Notes under the pieces: model-generated
Database searches by the model: none
The model's input: only the letters and a program-made list of their open reading frames with translations
What the model was told of the DNA's origin: nothing
Position numbers and translations under genes: made by a program
Shown: positions 1 through 11,410 of the stretch, piece after piece
How the letters are laid out: every line of letters begins with the position of its first letter
How positions within the stretch are numbered: position 1 is the stretch's first letter
NCBI RefSeq assembly: GCF_008039615.1
Contig: NZ_VDUZ01000030.1
Location: 47,002 to 111,001 of the forward strand
Direction: 5' to 3'
Origin: Vineibacter terrae
Lineage (GTDB): Bacteria; Pseudomonadota; Alphaproteobacteria; Reyranellales; Reyranellaceae
DNA length: 64,000 nucleotides

Positions 1-177
1 CCTGGTGCGCGGCTGGGCCGAGAGCGGCTGGCTCAACATCGTGGGCGGCTGCTGCGGCACGACGCCCGATCATATTCGCGCGATCGCCCAGGCCGTGAAG
101 GGCCTGGCGCCGCGCACGCCCACCGTTCTGCCGCCCGCGCTGCGTCTGTCGGGCATGGAAGCTGCGAGTTTCTTCTG

Positions 178-178
<1 letters not shown>
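1..178 (+). CDS. metH: Methionine synthase, homocysteine-binding subunit (3' end only)
   Basis: The frame is open from base 2 to the TGA at 176-178 and gives the last 58 residues of a protein whose start lies outside the window. It carries [11 protein letters not shown], the zinc-cysteine signature of the homocysteine S-methyltransferase barrel that forms the N-terminal module of cobalamin-dependent MetH. The protein stops here, and the rest of MetH starts as a separate polypeptide in the overlapping TGATG, so the two halves are probably translationally coupled. In the cell this subunit would bind zinc and homocysteine and accept the methyl group from methylcobalamin held by the next protein. 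The split architecture is known in several alphaproteobacteria. Confidence 0.9.
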
Positions 179-2802
<2,624 letters not shown>

Positions 2803-2853
2803 CTCTTTCCTGTCTGCCCGGCCTATCAGACGCTTCCACGCATCGACCTCCGT

Positions 2854-2900
2854 GCAAAGGCCTTCATGGTTCGACAAGCTCACCATGAAGGCGTCTTTGC
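2854..2900. terminator. Long hairpin between convergent genes
   Basis: Arms 2861-2870 (CCTTCATGGT) and 2882-2891 are perfectly complementary around an 11-base loop, and outer arms 2854-2859 and 2895-2900 (GCAAAG/CTTTGC) extend the stem. It sits between the convergent metH and sugar-binding-protein genes, where a bidirectional terminator is expected, but no clear T-tract follows. The loop TTCGACAAGCTC looks like the core of intergenic palindromes seen in many proteobacterial genomes, so it may be a dispersed repeat used as a terminator. Confidence 0.5.
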
Positions 2901-2920
2901 GCTGAAGTTTCCCATCAACC

Positions 2921-3934
2921 TTACTTGCCGATGCAGGTCCCCGCGGTCTCGGGCGTGCAGACATCGAGGCCGGTATAGGTCGGGTCTTTCGGCGCCGGCT
3001 TGCCGTCCTTGATGTCCTTCAGGAACAGCATGGTCCGGTAGCCCATCTCGGCCGGCCGCTGCCCGACCTGGCCCTTCGAGAGCCCGGCCTTCAACAGGTC
3101 CATCTGCACCGGCAGCGTGTCGGCGACAACCAGCGCAAGAGAGCCGTCCTTGATGCGCGCCTTGTACTTCTCAGCGACCCGCTTGTAGGCCTGCGGGATG
3201 AACTGCGGGAAGCCGCCGGTCGGGATGAAGGCATCCAGCTTCGGGAACTTGCCCAGGATATCTTCCATCTGCTGCACCGACAGCGGGAAGTCGTCGTTCG
3301 TATAGAGCGGGCAGCCTGCCACTTCGGACCAGCCGTTCTGGCCCGTGAGCCGCGTGCCGGGCGCCTGCGCGCTCTTCGCGCCAGCCAGCGTGTCACGGAT
3401 GCCCTGCATGCGCTCATTGTGGTTGGCTGCCGCGGCGCCGCCCGATTGGATGCAGATCGTGCCGCCCTTGGGCTTGATCTTCTGGGCAAGCTTCGCAAGG
3501 TTCACGCCGATCTCGTAGTTGTGCGTCCCGACATACGCGATGCGCAGCGCCTTGTCCTTCTCCAGGAGGTCGCTGTCCCAGGTCAGCACGGGGATGCCTG
3601 CCGCCTTGGCGCCTTCGAGCGCCTTACCCATGGCCGCCGCATTGGACGGCGATACGGCAATGCCGTCGACCTTCTTGGCGATGAGGTCGTTGACCACCTG
3701 CACCTGCTCCTCGCCGCCGCCATGCTCTCCCGGCCCGATGTAGAGGCATTCGACCGCGCCCTTGAGCTCTCGTTCGGCCTTCTTGCAACCGTCACGTGCC
3801 TGGTCGAAGAACGGATTGTTCATGTTCTTCGGGACAAGGGCGAAGACATACTTCTTGGATTGGGCCTCAGCGTCCTGGCTCATGGCGAGGACCGCAGCCG
3901 CCGCAATCGTTGCGTTGAGCAATTTGCCGATCAT
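2921..3934 (-). CDS. Sugar (probably inositol) ABC transporter, periplasmic binding protein
   Basis: 337 residues with a Sec signal peptide of about 25 residues ending in AEA. The mature part is a ribose/LacI-type periplasmic binding protein (type 1 fold), with the early NNPFFDQARDG segment typical of the family. A purine-rich AGGGAGGG stands just before the ATG. It is the last gene of an ATPase-permease-binding protein set that lies beside iolG, iolD and iolE, so myo-inositol or a related cyclitol is the most likely ligand. That assignment rests on the neighbours, not on ligand residues, and another sugar remains possible. Confidence 0.85.
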   Translation of the reverse strand: MIGKLLNATIAAAAVLAMSQDAEAQSKKYVFALVPKNMNNPFFDQARDGCKKAERELKGAVECLYIGPGEHGGGEEQVQVVNDLIAKKVDGIAVSPSNAAAMGKALEGAKAAGIPVLTWDSDLLEKDKALRIAYVGTHNYEIGVNLAKLAQKIKPKGGTICIQSGGAAAANHNERMQGIRDTLAGAKSAQAPGTRLTGQNGWSEVAGCPLYTNDDFPLSVQQMEDILGKFPKLDAFIPTGGFPQFIPQAYKRVAEKYKARIKDGSLALVVADTLPVQMDLLKAGLSKGQVGQRPAEMGYRTMLFLKDIKDGKPAPKDPTYTGLDVCTPETAGTCIGK

Positions 3935-3978
3935 TGGACCCTCCCTTCGCAGGCGATGTGGACCGATCGGGCCTCCGC

Positions 3979-4950
3979 TCAGTCGGTCCGGCTTCCACGG
4001 ATCCGCTCGAGCAGAACCGCGAGAACGATGAAGGCGCCGACAAAAGCGCCCTGCCAGTTGGAGTCGATACCGGCCATCAGCAGGCTGTTGCGGATGACCT
4101 CGATCAGCGTCGCGCCGATGAACGCCGCGAAGGCGCCGCCCTCACCGCCCATCAGATTGGCGCCGCCGATCACTGCCGAGGCGATGACCCGCAGCTCATA
4201 GCCCGTCCCGAGCGCATTGATGGCCGATCCCTGCCACCCGACCACCATGATCGCCGCGATGGCCGATGTCAGCGCGCAGAGGATGTAGGCCTGGAGCTTG
4301 ATCCGGTTGACGGGAACGCCGGCGAGCCGCGCCGCCGCCTCGTTGCCGCCGATGGCGTAGAGGTGTCGTCCCCAGGGGGTGAAGCGGAAGACGAAGCCGA
4401 AGACCAGGGTCATGGCTACCAGCAGCCAGACCATGTTCGACAGGCCCAGGATCTCGCCGCCACCGATGGCGATGAACATGTCGCCGTCGGGTCCGAACTC
4501 GTAGATCATCTTGTTTTCCGATAGCACGACCGCGAAGGACCGTGCCGCAGCCAGCATGCCCAGCGTGACGACGAACGACGGCAGCCCGACATAGGCGATC
4601 AGCACGCCGTTGACGATGCCGCAGAGCGCGCCCGCCCCGAGTCCGGCCAGGACCGCCAGCCACCACGGATAGCCGGCCTGCAGGACCAGGCCGCAGATGA
4701 TGCCCGCAAGGCCCATCACCGAGCCGACCGACAGGTCGATGCCGCCCGTGATGATCACCGCCATCATGCCGAGCGCCATGATGCCGATATAGGCGAAGTT
4801 GCGCGTGATATTGAAGAAGTTGTCGGCCGTCGGGAACGAGGCGGGCTGCAGGTACGTCATCACGGCGCAGATCACGAGCACGGCGACCGTGACCCAGAAC
4901 GGCTGCGCGGCGATCATCTTCCCGATGAAAGACTCGCCCGCGGTCTTCAT
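3979..4950 (-). CDS. Sugar ABC transporter permease (RbsC-like)
   Basis: 323 residues with about eight to ten hydrophobic segments, of the BPD_transp_2 family that includes RbsC, and the characteristic GGIDLSVGSVMGLAG segment. It would form the inner-membrane channel, as a homodimer, of the transporter encoded with the neighbouring ATPase and binding protein. Its ATG overlaps the ATPase stop codon as TGATG at 4948-4952, so translation is coupled. The binding-protein gene follows after 44 bases. Substrate is inferred to be a cyclitol from the adjoining iol genes. Confidence 0.88.
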   Translation of the reverse strand: MKTAGESFIGKMIAAQPFWVTVAVLVICAVMTYLQPASFPTADNFFNITRNFAYIGIMALGMMAVIITGGIDLSVGSVMGLAGIICGLVLQAGYPWWLAVLAGLGAGALCGIVNGVLIAYVGLPSFVVTLGMLAAARSFAVVLSENKMIYEFGPDGDMFIAIGGGEILGLSNMVWLLVAMTLVFGFVFRFTPWGRHLYAIGGNEAAARLAGVPVNRIKLQAYILCALTSAIAAIMVVGWQGSAINALGTGYELRVIASAVIGGANLMGGEGGAFAAFIGATLIEVIRNSLLMAGIDSNWQGAFVGAFIVLAVLLERIRGSRTD

Positions 4951-5690
4951 CAGGCGGTTCCAATGGCGCCGGTGATCAGGCCGGTCACTTCCTCCGGCGA
5001 GCTGTCCTGGATGGGCTTGTCGGCGACCTTGCGGCCGCGCCGCAGCACGACGACGCGGTCGGCGACCTCAAAGACGTCGGGCATGCGGTGGCTGATCAGC
5101 ACGATGGCCATGCCCTGCTCGCGCAATCGCCGCAGCAGATCGAGGACCTCGGCGACCTGCCGCACGCTGATCGCCGCCGTGGGCTCGTCCATCAGGACGA
5201 TCCTGGCTTGCGACAAGTGCGTGCGCGCGATCGCGACCGCCTGGCGCTGACCGCCGGACATCATGCGTACCGTCTCGGCCGGCCGCGTTTCCGACTTCAG
5301 CTCGGCGAACAGCTCACGCGACCGCTCGTTCATGGCCCGGTTGTCCAGGATGCGGAAAGGACCAAAGCCGCGCGTCTTCTCGCGGGCCAGGAAGACATTG
5401 GCCGACGCCGTCAGGTTGTTGCACAATGCGAGGTCCTGATAGACCACCTCGATGCCGGCGGCGCGCGCATCGCCTGGCTTGTGGAAATGGACCGGCCGCC
5501 CTTCCAGCAGGATCGTGCCGCCCGATGGCGGGAAGTTGCCGGCGATGATCTTGACGAGGGTCGATTTGCCGGCGCCGTTGTCCCCCATCAGCCCGACAAT
5601 CTCGCCGCGCTCGAGCGCGAAATCGACATGCGACAACGCTTCGATGGCACCGAAGTGCTTGGAGATCGTCTTGAGCTCGAGAGCGGCCAC
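4950..5690 (-). CDS. Sugar ABC transporter ATPase (single ABC domain)
   Basis: 246 residues with one complete nucleotide-binding domain: Walker A GDNGAGKST at residues 36-44, signature MSGGQRQAVAIAR, and Walker B IVLMDEPTAA. ATPases of the RbsA/MglA/IatA class normally have two fused ABC domains and about 500 residues; this one has a single domain, so two copies would have to associate with the permease. Similar one-domain versions occur with FrcA-type fructose and some inositol systems. It couples translationally to the permease. Ninety-nine bases separate it from the upstream small gene, enough for an internal promoter. Confidence 0.9.
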   Translation of the reverse strand: MAALELKTISKHFGAIEALSHVDFALERGEIVGLMGDNGAGKSTLVKIIAGNFPPSGGTILLEGRPVHFHKPGDARAAGIEVVYQDLALCNNLTASANVFLAREKTRGFGPFRILDNRAMNERSRELFAELKSETRPAETVRMMSGGQRQAVAIARTHLSQARIVLMDEPTAAISVRQVAEVLDLLRRLREQGMAIVLISHRMPDVFEVADRVVVLRRGRKVADKPIQDSSPEEVTGLITGAIGTA

Positions 5691-5789
5691 CGATCCTCCC
5701 TTATTCGTTGTGAAAACCCTAAGCGGGCGTCTTCGCGCCTGTCCAGTGAAAATCAGATTGGTGCGGCCGATCCCAGCGCCACCACGAGC

Positions 5790-6146
5790 TCAGCTTCCCT
5801 CGATCTCTTCGTAAGCCGTGAAGGTGATCCGGTCCGGGGTCCGATCGAGAAGCGGCGCAAGGATTTCCTCTTCCCAGATCCGCCAGTTCGCGGGGTATGC
5901 GTCGAAACGCCTGGGGTGCTCGGGTGTCCCCCACAGAAGCTGCCACGCGTCGCGGCTTTCATAGATCCAGACGGCCGCGTACCTGCCGGCCCGCGCGCCC
6001 TTGATTCCCTTGACGACGTGGTGAGCGACGAGACCGGGCAGCCGAAGCAGGCCGCGTGCTTTCGCATCTTGAATTGCCCGCTCGAAGGCGCCGGCGTCGA
6101 TGCCGGGCTTCAGCTCATACTCGTGAATGCTGACGATCTTCGGCAT
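5790..6146 (-). CDS. Small dimeric alpha/beta-barrel-like protein of unknown function
   Basis: 118 residues with no signal peptide or membrane segment. The pattern, a short beta strand (IVSIHEYELKPG), a helix, then a GRYAAVWIYESRDAW segment and an acidic C-terminus, resembles NIPSNAP or antibiotic-biosynthesis-monooxygenase-like ferredoxin folds, but I cannot name a family with confidence. It lies between iolG and the transporter ATPase on the same strand, 27 bases after the intact-frame end of iolG, so it is probably co-transcribed with the inositol genes and may serve in that pathway. Function unknown. Confidence 0.7.
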   Translation of the reverse strand: MPKIVSIHEYELKPGIDAGAFERAIQDAKARGLLRLPGLVAHHVVKGIKGARAGRYAAVWIYESRDAWQLLWGTPEHPRRFDAYPANWRIWEEEILAPLLDRTPDRITFTAYEEIEGS

Positions 6147-6173
6147 TGTGGCTTCCTTTACGCTGGGGGACCC

Positions 6174-7187
6174 TCAGCGGGGGCTGATGGCCACCGTCTT
6201 GCCCGTCCGGTGCGACCGCAGCGCAGCATCGGCCAGCAGTAGCGCCCGCCGTCCGTCGTGAACACTGACGGACGGCTTGCGATGGGCCAAGATCGTGTCG
6301 ATGAAGTCATCGACTTAGTGCAAATAGGCGTCCGCATAACGCTCGACAAAAAAATGCAGAAGCGGATCGCGGGCATCCGTGGTCACGGCGTTCGACTTCA
6401 AGACGGCCGTAGGCCGCAGATTGTCGGAGCGGACCATGCCCCGGGAACCGAACACCTCGATCCGCTGATCATAGCCGTACGCGGCGCGCCGGCTGTTGTT
6501 GATATGACAGAGCGACCCCCGCCGCGTTGTCAGGATGACCATGGCGGTGTCAACATCGCCGGCCCTACCGATGCCGCGATCGACGCGACAGCTCGCCTTG
6601 GCCACCACCTCGACCGGTTCCTCGCCCAGCAGCCAGCGGGCCAGATCGAAGTCGTGAATCATCATGTCGCGGAACAGGCCGCCGGACACCTTGATGTATG
6701 CCGCCGGCGGCGGCTCCGGGTCGCGACTGGTGATGACGATCATCTCGACGTCACCGACATCGCCGTTGCGGATCGCCGCACGGATCGCGCGGTTTGTGGG
6801 ATCGAAACGGCGGTTGAAGCCGATCGCCACCGGGACACGGTGCTTCTCAAGCGCGGCAAGACAACGGTCGACCCGCTTGATGTCGAGATCGATCGGCTTC
6901 TCGCACAGCACGGCCTTGCCCATGCGCGCCGAGGCCATGATGAGGTCGACATGCGTGTTCGTCGACGAGGCGATCACGACCGCGTCGATCTCCCGATCGG
7001 CGAGCGCGGTGGTCGCGTCAGGTGACGTCCGGGCGCCGACCTGTCGCGCCAGGACGGCTGCAGCCCTGGCCACAGGATCGACGACATACTTGATTCGGGC
7101 GCGTGGATGGGCCGCGATGTTTCGCGCGTGCAGCTTGCCGATGCGGCCCGCGCCGAAAATGCAGAAGGTGAGCCTGTCCTTGGCCAT
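6174..7187 (-). pseudogene. iolG: Inositol 2-dehydrogenase (Gfo/Idh/MocA), interrupted by an in-frame stop
   Basis: The frame from ATG 7187, behind GGGAGGACC, encodes an NAD-dependent inositol dehydrogenase: Rossmann motif FGAGRIGKLHARNIA near residue 10, the catalytic EKP (CEKPID), and HDFDLARWLL. It ends at a TAA at 6315-6317 after DAYLH. The same frame stays open beyond it, reading VDDFIDTILAHRKPS and on to ALRSHRTGKTVAIS and a TGA at 6174-6176, exactly the C-terminus expected for IolG. One substitution (for example GAA to TAA) explains it. The truncated 290-residue product would lack the last strand and helix. It may be a true nonsense mutation or a sequencing error. Role when intact: myo-inositol to scyllo-inosose. 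Confidence 0.85.
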
Positions 7188-7273
7188 CGAAGGTCCTCCC
7201 TGCCGGCGCCGGTGACTTGTCGCGAGCGCTACGCTAAGAATATCCTGATCTGCCAACAGTCGGATCGAGCGCG

Positions 7274-9118
7274 ATGAGCACCGTCCGTCTCACGATGGCG
7301 CAAGCCCTGGTCAAGCACCTGATCGCCCAGCGTACCGTGCTCGACGGCCGGGACGCACCACTGTTCGCAGGCGTGTTCGCGATCTTCGGCCACGGCAATG
7401 TCACCTGCCTCGGCGAGGCGTTGCAGGCTGCCCAGACCGACCTGCCGACATGGCGCGGCCAGAACGAGCAGTCGATGGCGCTGGCCGCCATCGCCTTCGC
7501 CAAGGCCACACGCCGGCGGCAGATCATGGTGGCAACCAGCTCCATCGGGCCGGGCGCCACCAACATGGTCACCGCTGCCGGCGTGGCACATGCGAACCGC
7601 CTGCCGGTGCTGCTGCTGGCGGGCGACACTTTCGCCAGCCGCCTGCCCGATCCCGTGCTGCAGCAGGTCGAGCATTTCCACGATCCCACGCTCACCGTGA
7701 ACGACGCCTTCCGCGCCGTGAGCCGCTACTGGGATCGCATCACGCGGCCCGAGCAGCTCGTCGCCTCGCTGCCGCAGGCGGTGGCGCTGCTGCTCGATCC
7801 GGCCGCGTGTGGGCCGGCCTTCATCGCGCTGCCGCAGGACGTGCAGGGCGAGGCCTTCGACTACCCCGAGGCGTTCTTCGAGCGTCGTGCGCACCTTGTG
7901 CCGCGGCCGCGGCCTGACGCCGCGCAGCTCGCCGCTGCGGCCGGCCTCCTGCGCACCGCACGGCAACCGTTGCTGATCGCCGGCGGCGGCATTCGCTATG
8001 CGCTGGCGGAGGCCGAGCTGGCCGCCTTCGCGGAGCGCCACAATATCCCGATCGCCGAGACCGTGGCCGGGCGGGGTGTCCTGCCCCACGTCCACCCGTT
8101 GAATGTCGGCCCTCTGGGCGTGATCGGCGCGGCTTCAGCCAACGCGCTGGCGGCGACAGCCGACGTCGTGCTGGCGGTGGGCACGCGCCTGCAGGATTTC
8201 ATCACCGGCTCCTGGAGCGTGTTCCAGAACCCGGGCTTCCGCTTGATCACCCTGAACGCCGCGCGCGCCGATGCCTACAAGCACGGCGCTCTTGCCGTCA
8301 TCGGCGACGCGCAGGCTGGATTGGCAGAGCTCTCCGCGGACCTCGGCAACTGGCGGGCGCCCGTTGCCTGGCGCCGGCGTGCGCAGGATGAATACAAAGC
8401 GTGGAATAGCACGATCGACCAGCATGCCGGCCCGACCAATGCGACGCCGCCCTCCTACGCCCAGGTTGTCGGCGCCATCAACCGCAAGGCAGCAGAGACC
8501 GACATGGTGGTCACCGCGGCCGGCGGACTGCCGGGCGAGTTGACCAAGAACTGGCGGGTCAAATCGGTCGGCACGTTCGACTGCGAATTCGGCTTTTCCT
8601 GCATGGGCTACGAGATCGCCGGCGGCTGGGGCATCAAGATGGCGCACCCCGATCGCGACGTCATCGTGCTCGTCGGCGACGGCTCGTACCTCATGATGAA
8701 CTCGGACATCTACAGCACGGTGCTCACCGGCCACAAGCTCATCATCGTCGTCTGCGATAATGGTGGCTATGCCGTGATCAACCGCCTGCAGACCTCAAAG
8801 GGCAGCCCGCCGTTCAACAATCTGGTCGAGCATTGCCGCACTGTGCGGCAGGTCGGCGTCGATTTCGCCCGACATGCGCAGGCGATGGGCGCCCTGGGTG
8901 AACGGGTCGTGTCGATCGCCGATCTGGAGCAGGCCTTCGAGCGGGCGAAGGACGCCGACCGCACCTATGTCATCGACATCAAGGTCAACGCCTCGCAATG
9001 GACCCCGGGCGATGCCTGGTGGGATGTCGGCGTACCCGAGGTCAGCCCGCGTGAGGCCGTGCGCCAGGCATCGGCGGATCATGCCGAAGCCAGGAAAAAG
9101 CAGCGGATCGGAGGGTGA
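7274..9118 (+). CDS. iolD: 3D-(3,5/4)-trihydroxycyclohexane-1,2-dione acylhydrolase
   Basis: 614 residues, usual length for IolD. It is a thiamine-diphosphate enzyme of the acetolactate-synthase fold. The N-terminal PYR domain has the activating Glu in QNEQSMAL, and the C-terminal PP domain has the cofactor motif beginning GDGSYLMMNSDIYS and ending near DNGGYAVI. It opens the ring of 3D-trihydroxycyclohexanedione to 5-deoxyglucuronate in inositol catabolism. It is transcribed divergently from iolG across an 86-base gap that must hold both promoters, and it runs into iolE with almost no spacing. iolB, iolC and iolA are not in the window. Confidence 0.94.
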   Translation: MSTVRLTMAQALVKHLIAQRTVLDGRDAPLFAGVFAIFGHGNVTCLGEALQAAQTDLPTWRGQNEQSMALAAIAFAKATRRRQIMVATSSIGPGATNMVTAAGVAHANRLPVLLLAGDTFASRLPDPVLQQVEHFHDPTLTVNDAFRAVSRYWDRITRPEQLVASLPQAVALLLDPAACGPAFIALPQDVQGEAFDYPEAFFERRAHLVPRPRPDAAQLAAAAGLLRTARQPLLIAGGGIRYALAEAELAAFAERHNIPIAETVAGRGVLPHVHPLNVGPLGVIGAASANALAATADVVLAVGTRLQDFITGSWSVFQNPGFRLITLNAARADAYKHGALAVIGDAQAGLAELSADLGNWRAPVAWRRRAQDEYKAWNSTIDQHAGPTNATPPSYAQVVGAINRKAAETDMVVTAAGGLPGELTKNWRVKSVGTFDCEFGFSCMGYEIAGGWGIKMAHPDRDVIVLVGDGSYLMMNSDIYSTVLTGHKLIIVVCDNGGYAVINRLQTSKGSPPFNNLVEHCRTVRQVGVDFARHAQAMGALGERVVSIADLEQAFERAKDADRTYVIDIKVNASQWTPGDAWWDVGVPEVSPREAVRQASADHAEARKKQRIGG

Positions 9119-9120
9119 CG

Positions 9121-10020
9121 ATGACCATCCGCCTGGGTGTCGCGCCGATCGCCTGGTCCAACGACGACCTGCCCGAGCTCGGCGGCGACACGCCGCTTGA
9201 GGTTTGTCTCACGGAGAGCCGCGCCGCAGGCTTCAGCGGCACGGAGACCGGCCACAAGTTCCCGCTGGACCCGGCCCGGCTCGGCCCCCTGCTCGCGGCA
9301 CATGGCCTCACGCTGGTCTCTGGCTGGTTCTCGGGCCGGCTCCTCGGCGGCTCCGTCGAGGCTGAGAAGGCACGCATGGAGCAGCAGCTGGCGACCTTCA
9401 AGGCGCTGGGCGCGCCGGTGATGGTCTATGCCGAGACCACCGGCAGCGTGCAAGGCCAGCGCCGGACGCCCATCAGCCGGCGCCCGCAGCTGTCCGCTGC
9501 CGACTTCAGGGCTTACGGCGAGACACTGACCGTTCTGGCCGAGCACATGGCCGGACGCGGCGTGCCCATGACCTATCACCACCACATGGGCACGATCGTC
9601 GAGACCGACGCCGACATCGATCTGCTGATGGCCCACACCGGCCCCGCAGTCGGCCTGCTGGTCGATACCGGCCATATTGCGTATGCGGGCGGCGATCTCC
9701 TGGCGATCACACGCCGGCACGCACGCCGCATCAACCATGTCCATTGCAAGGATGTGCGCCCCGACGTGCTGGCACAGGCGCGCGCCAGCGACCTGAGCTT
9801 CCTCGAGGCCGTGCTGGCCGGTGTCTTCACCGCGCCCGGCGATGGCGGCATCGACTTTGCCGCGTTCGCCAATCTGCTCGCCGAGATCGGCTACAGCGGC
9901 TGGGTCGTCGTCGAGGCGGAGCAGGATCCCGTCAAGGCGCCGCCACTGGCATACACCCGGCTGGGGCACGACCATCTGGCCAGGCTGTTCTCCCAGGCTG
10001 GAATCACGATTGCGCGGTGA
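9121..10020 (+). CDS. iolE: Inosose dehydratase (2-keto-myo-inositol dehydratase)
   Basis: 299 residues of the xylose-isomerase-like TIM-barrel superfamily. The opening IRLGVAPIAWSNDDLPELGG is the IolE hallmark, and DTGHIAYAG and HCKDVR supply metal ligands. It dehydrates scyllo-inosose to the diketone that IolD hydrolyses. A GTG at 9115 is in frame, but ATG 9121 has a GGAGGG at a proper distance and is preferred. It begins two bases after the iolD stop, so iolD-iolE form one operon. Confidence 0.94.
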   Translation: MTIRLGVAPIAWSNDDLPELGGDTPLEVCLTESRAAGFSGTETGHKFPLDPARLGPLLAAHGLTLVSGWFSGRLLGGSVEAEKARMEQQLATFKALGAPVMVYAETTGSVQGQRRTPISRRPQLSAADFRAYGETLTVLAEHMAGRGVPMTYHHHMGTIVETDADIDLLMAHTGPAVGLLVDTGHIAYAGGDLLAITRRHARRINHVHCKDVRPDVLAQARASDLSFLEAVLAGVFTAPGDGGIDFAAFANLLAEIGYSGWVVVEAEQDPVKAPPLAYTRLGHDHLARLFSQAGITIAR

Positions 10021-10131
10021 ACGTGCGGAAGGTCTGGGCCGCAGAGGCAATATTGCGGCATGCGGCTCCGCCGTCCTTGAAACGCCACGTTTGCATCCAC
10101 ACATCGCGAGCGATCGAGGGAGCTCATCGCA

Positions 10132-10479
10132 ATGCAATGTCCTGTCTGCACCACCGAACGCCTGGTCATGGCCGATCGCCAGGGCATCGAGATCGACTAT
10201 TGCCCGAAGTGCCGCGGTGTCTGGCTGGACCGTGGCGAGCTGGACAAGATCATCGAGAAGTCAATGACCGTCGCGCCCACGGCGGAGCGCCGCGGCGATG
10301 ACGGCGGGCGGCCGCAGGCGCCGCCGCCACGCTACCCCGAGCCGTCCCGCGAATACCGCGACGACCGTCACGCGCCGCGCTACGGCAAGCATTACGACGA
10401 CGATGACGACCACCACCACCGCTACGGCAAGGGCCGCAAGCGCAAGTCGTTCCTCGGCGACCTCTTCGACTTCGACTGA
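10132..10479 (+). CDS. TFIIB-type zinc-ribbon protein
   Basis: 115 residues. Two CxxC knuckles, CPVC at residues 3-6 and CPKC near residue 26, followed by RGVWLDRGELDKII, are the signature of the zf-TFIIB domain found in small bacterial proteins of unknown role. The remaining two thirds are low-complexity: proline/arginine-rich, then an acidic-histidine run (YDDDDDHHHRYGK) and a closing FLGDLFDFD. The family is widespread, and its function has not been established. It stands alone, 111 bases after iolE and convergent with the dioxygenase gene. Confidence 0.85.
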   Translation: MQCPVCTTERLVMADRQGIEIDYCPKCRGVWLDRGELDKIIEKSMTVAPTAERRGDDGGRPQAPPPRYPEPSREYRDDRHAPRYGKHYDDDDDHHHRYGKGRKRKSFLGDLFDFD

Positions 10480-10503
10480 CCACCAGCCGCTGCTGCCGCG
10501 CGG

Positions 10504-11352
10504 CTATCCCAGCGTGCAGCCGGCCACCGTGATGCGGTGCATCAGGCGACGCTCGCCGTGATAGTCGTTGGCGGCGTAGTGCCAGGTCGCGCGGTTGTCC
10601 CAGAAGGCGAGCGCGCCGGACGTCCAGCGGAACCGGCAGGTGAATTCCGGCCGCGCCGCATGCCGATAGAGATGCTCCAGCAGCGGCTTGCTGTCGGCCT
10701 CGGACCAGCCCTCGAAGCGCAGGGTGAACGCCGGATTGACGTAGAGCGCCTTGCGGCCCGACTCCGGATGGGTGATCACGACGGGATGTGAGACCTCGCC
10801 GCGCACCGCCTGGGCGTTGCCGATGCGGCCGGTCGTGTCGGCGCCGGTGGTCTTGTGATAACCCTTGGCGCCGAAGACATGCTCGTCGGAGTGGATGGCG
10901 CGCAGGCCGTCGAGGGTACGGCGCAGCCCTTCCGACAGGGCTTCATAGGCGGCGTACATGCTGGCGAACAGCGTGTCGCCGCCCTCCTCCGGCACCTCGC
11001 GCGCCAGCAGGATCGAGCCCATCGCCGGCGCCACGTCGTAGCTGTGGTCGGTATGCCAGCCGCCGCCGATATTGTTCTTCTGCTCCTTCTCCTTGCGCAC
11101 CTCGGCGATCTCGGGATAGCCCTCGACCGGCGTGAAGAAGCGGTTGATGTCGATCGGCCCCCAGCGCCGCGCAAACGCGATGTGCTGCTCCGGCGACAGG
11201 GTCTGGTTCCGGAAGAAGACGACACCGTGCGCGACGAACGCGTCGCGCACTTCCTGCCACTGGCGATTTGACAGATTGGCGAGATCGACACCCGAGATCT
11301 CCGCGCCGCAGCCGCCGGTCAGACGCCGCACCTCGATCGTCTCGTACGTCAT
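10504..11352 (-). CDS. TauD/TfdA-family Fe(II)/2-oxoglutarate dioxygenase
   Basis: 282 residues, full length for the family. The iron-binding triad is visible: His100 and Asp102 in WHTDHSY and a distal His near 272 in MHRITVAG, with the following Arg available for 2-oxoglutarate. Family members hydroxylate taurine, aryloxyalkanoates, alkylsulfates or related acids, so the substrate cannot be read from the sequence. It diverges from a TetR regulator, and a near-perfect 12-bp palindrome lies between the two starts, which suggests that this regulator controls it. Confidence 0.9.
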   Translation of the reverse strand: MTYETIEVRRLTGGCGAEISGVDLANLSNRQWQEVRDAFVAHGVVFFRNQTLSPEQHIAFARRWGPIDINRFFTPVEGYPEIAEVRKEKEQKNNIGGGWHTDHSYDVAPAMGSILLAREVPEEGGDTLFASMYAAYEALSEGLRRTLDGLRAIHSDEHVFGAKGYHKTTGADTTGRIGNAQAVRGEVSHPVVITHPESGRKALYVNPAFTLRFEGWSEADSKPLLEHLYRHAARPEFTCRFRWTSGALAFWDNRATWHYAANDYHGERRLMHRITVAGCTLG

Positions 11353-11378
11353 TCTTTCCTCCGGGATCGTCTTCGCCT

Positions 11379-11410
11379 ATAATCTGAATCTGAACCATGA
11401 TTCGGATTAT
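11379..11410. promoter_or_regulatory. Inverted repeat between TauD-like gene and tetR (candidate operator)
   Basis: Arms ATAATCTGAATC (11379-11390) and GATTCGGATTAT (11399-11410) are complementary at 11 of 12 positions around an 8-base centre. The right arm runs up to the chosen tetR start. The site lies 27 bases upstream of the dioxygenase start, so one bound TetR dimer could cover both promoters. Position and symmetry are seen; regulator binding is inferred. Confidence 0.65.
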
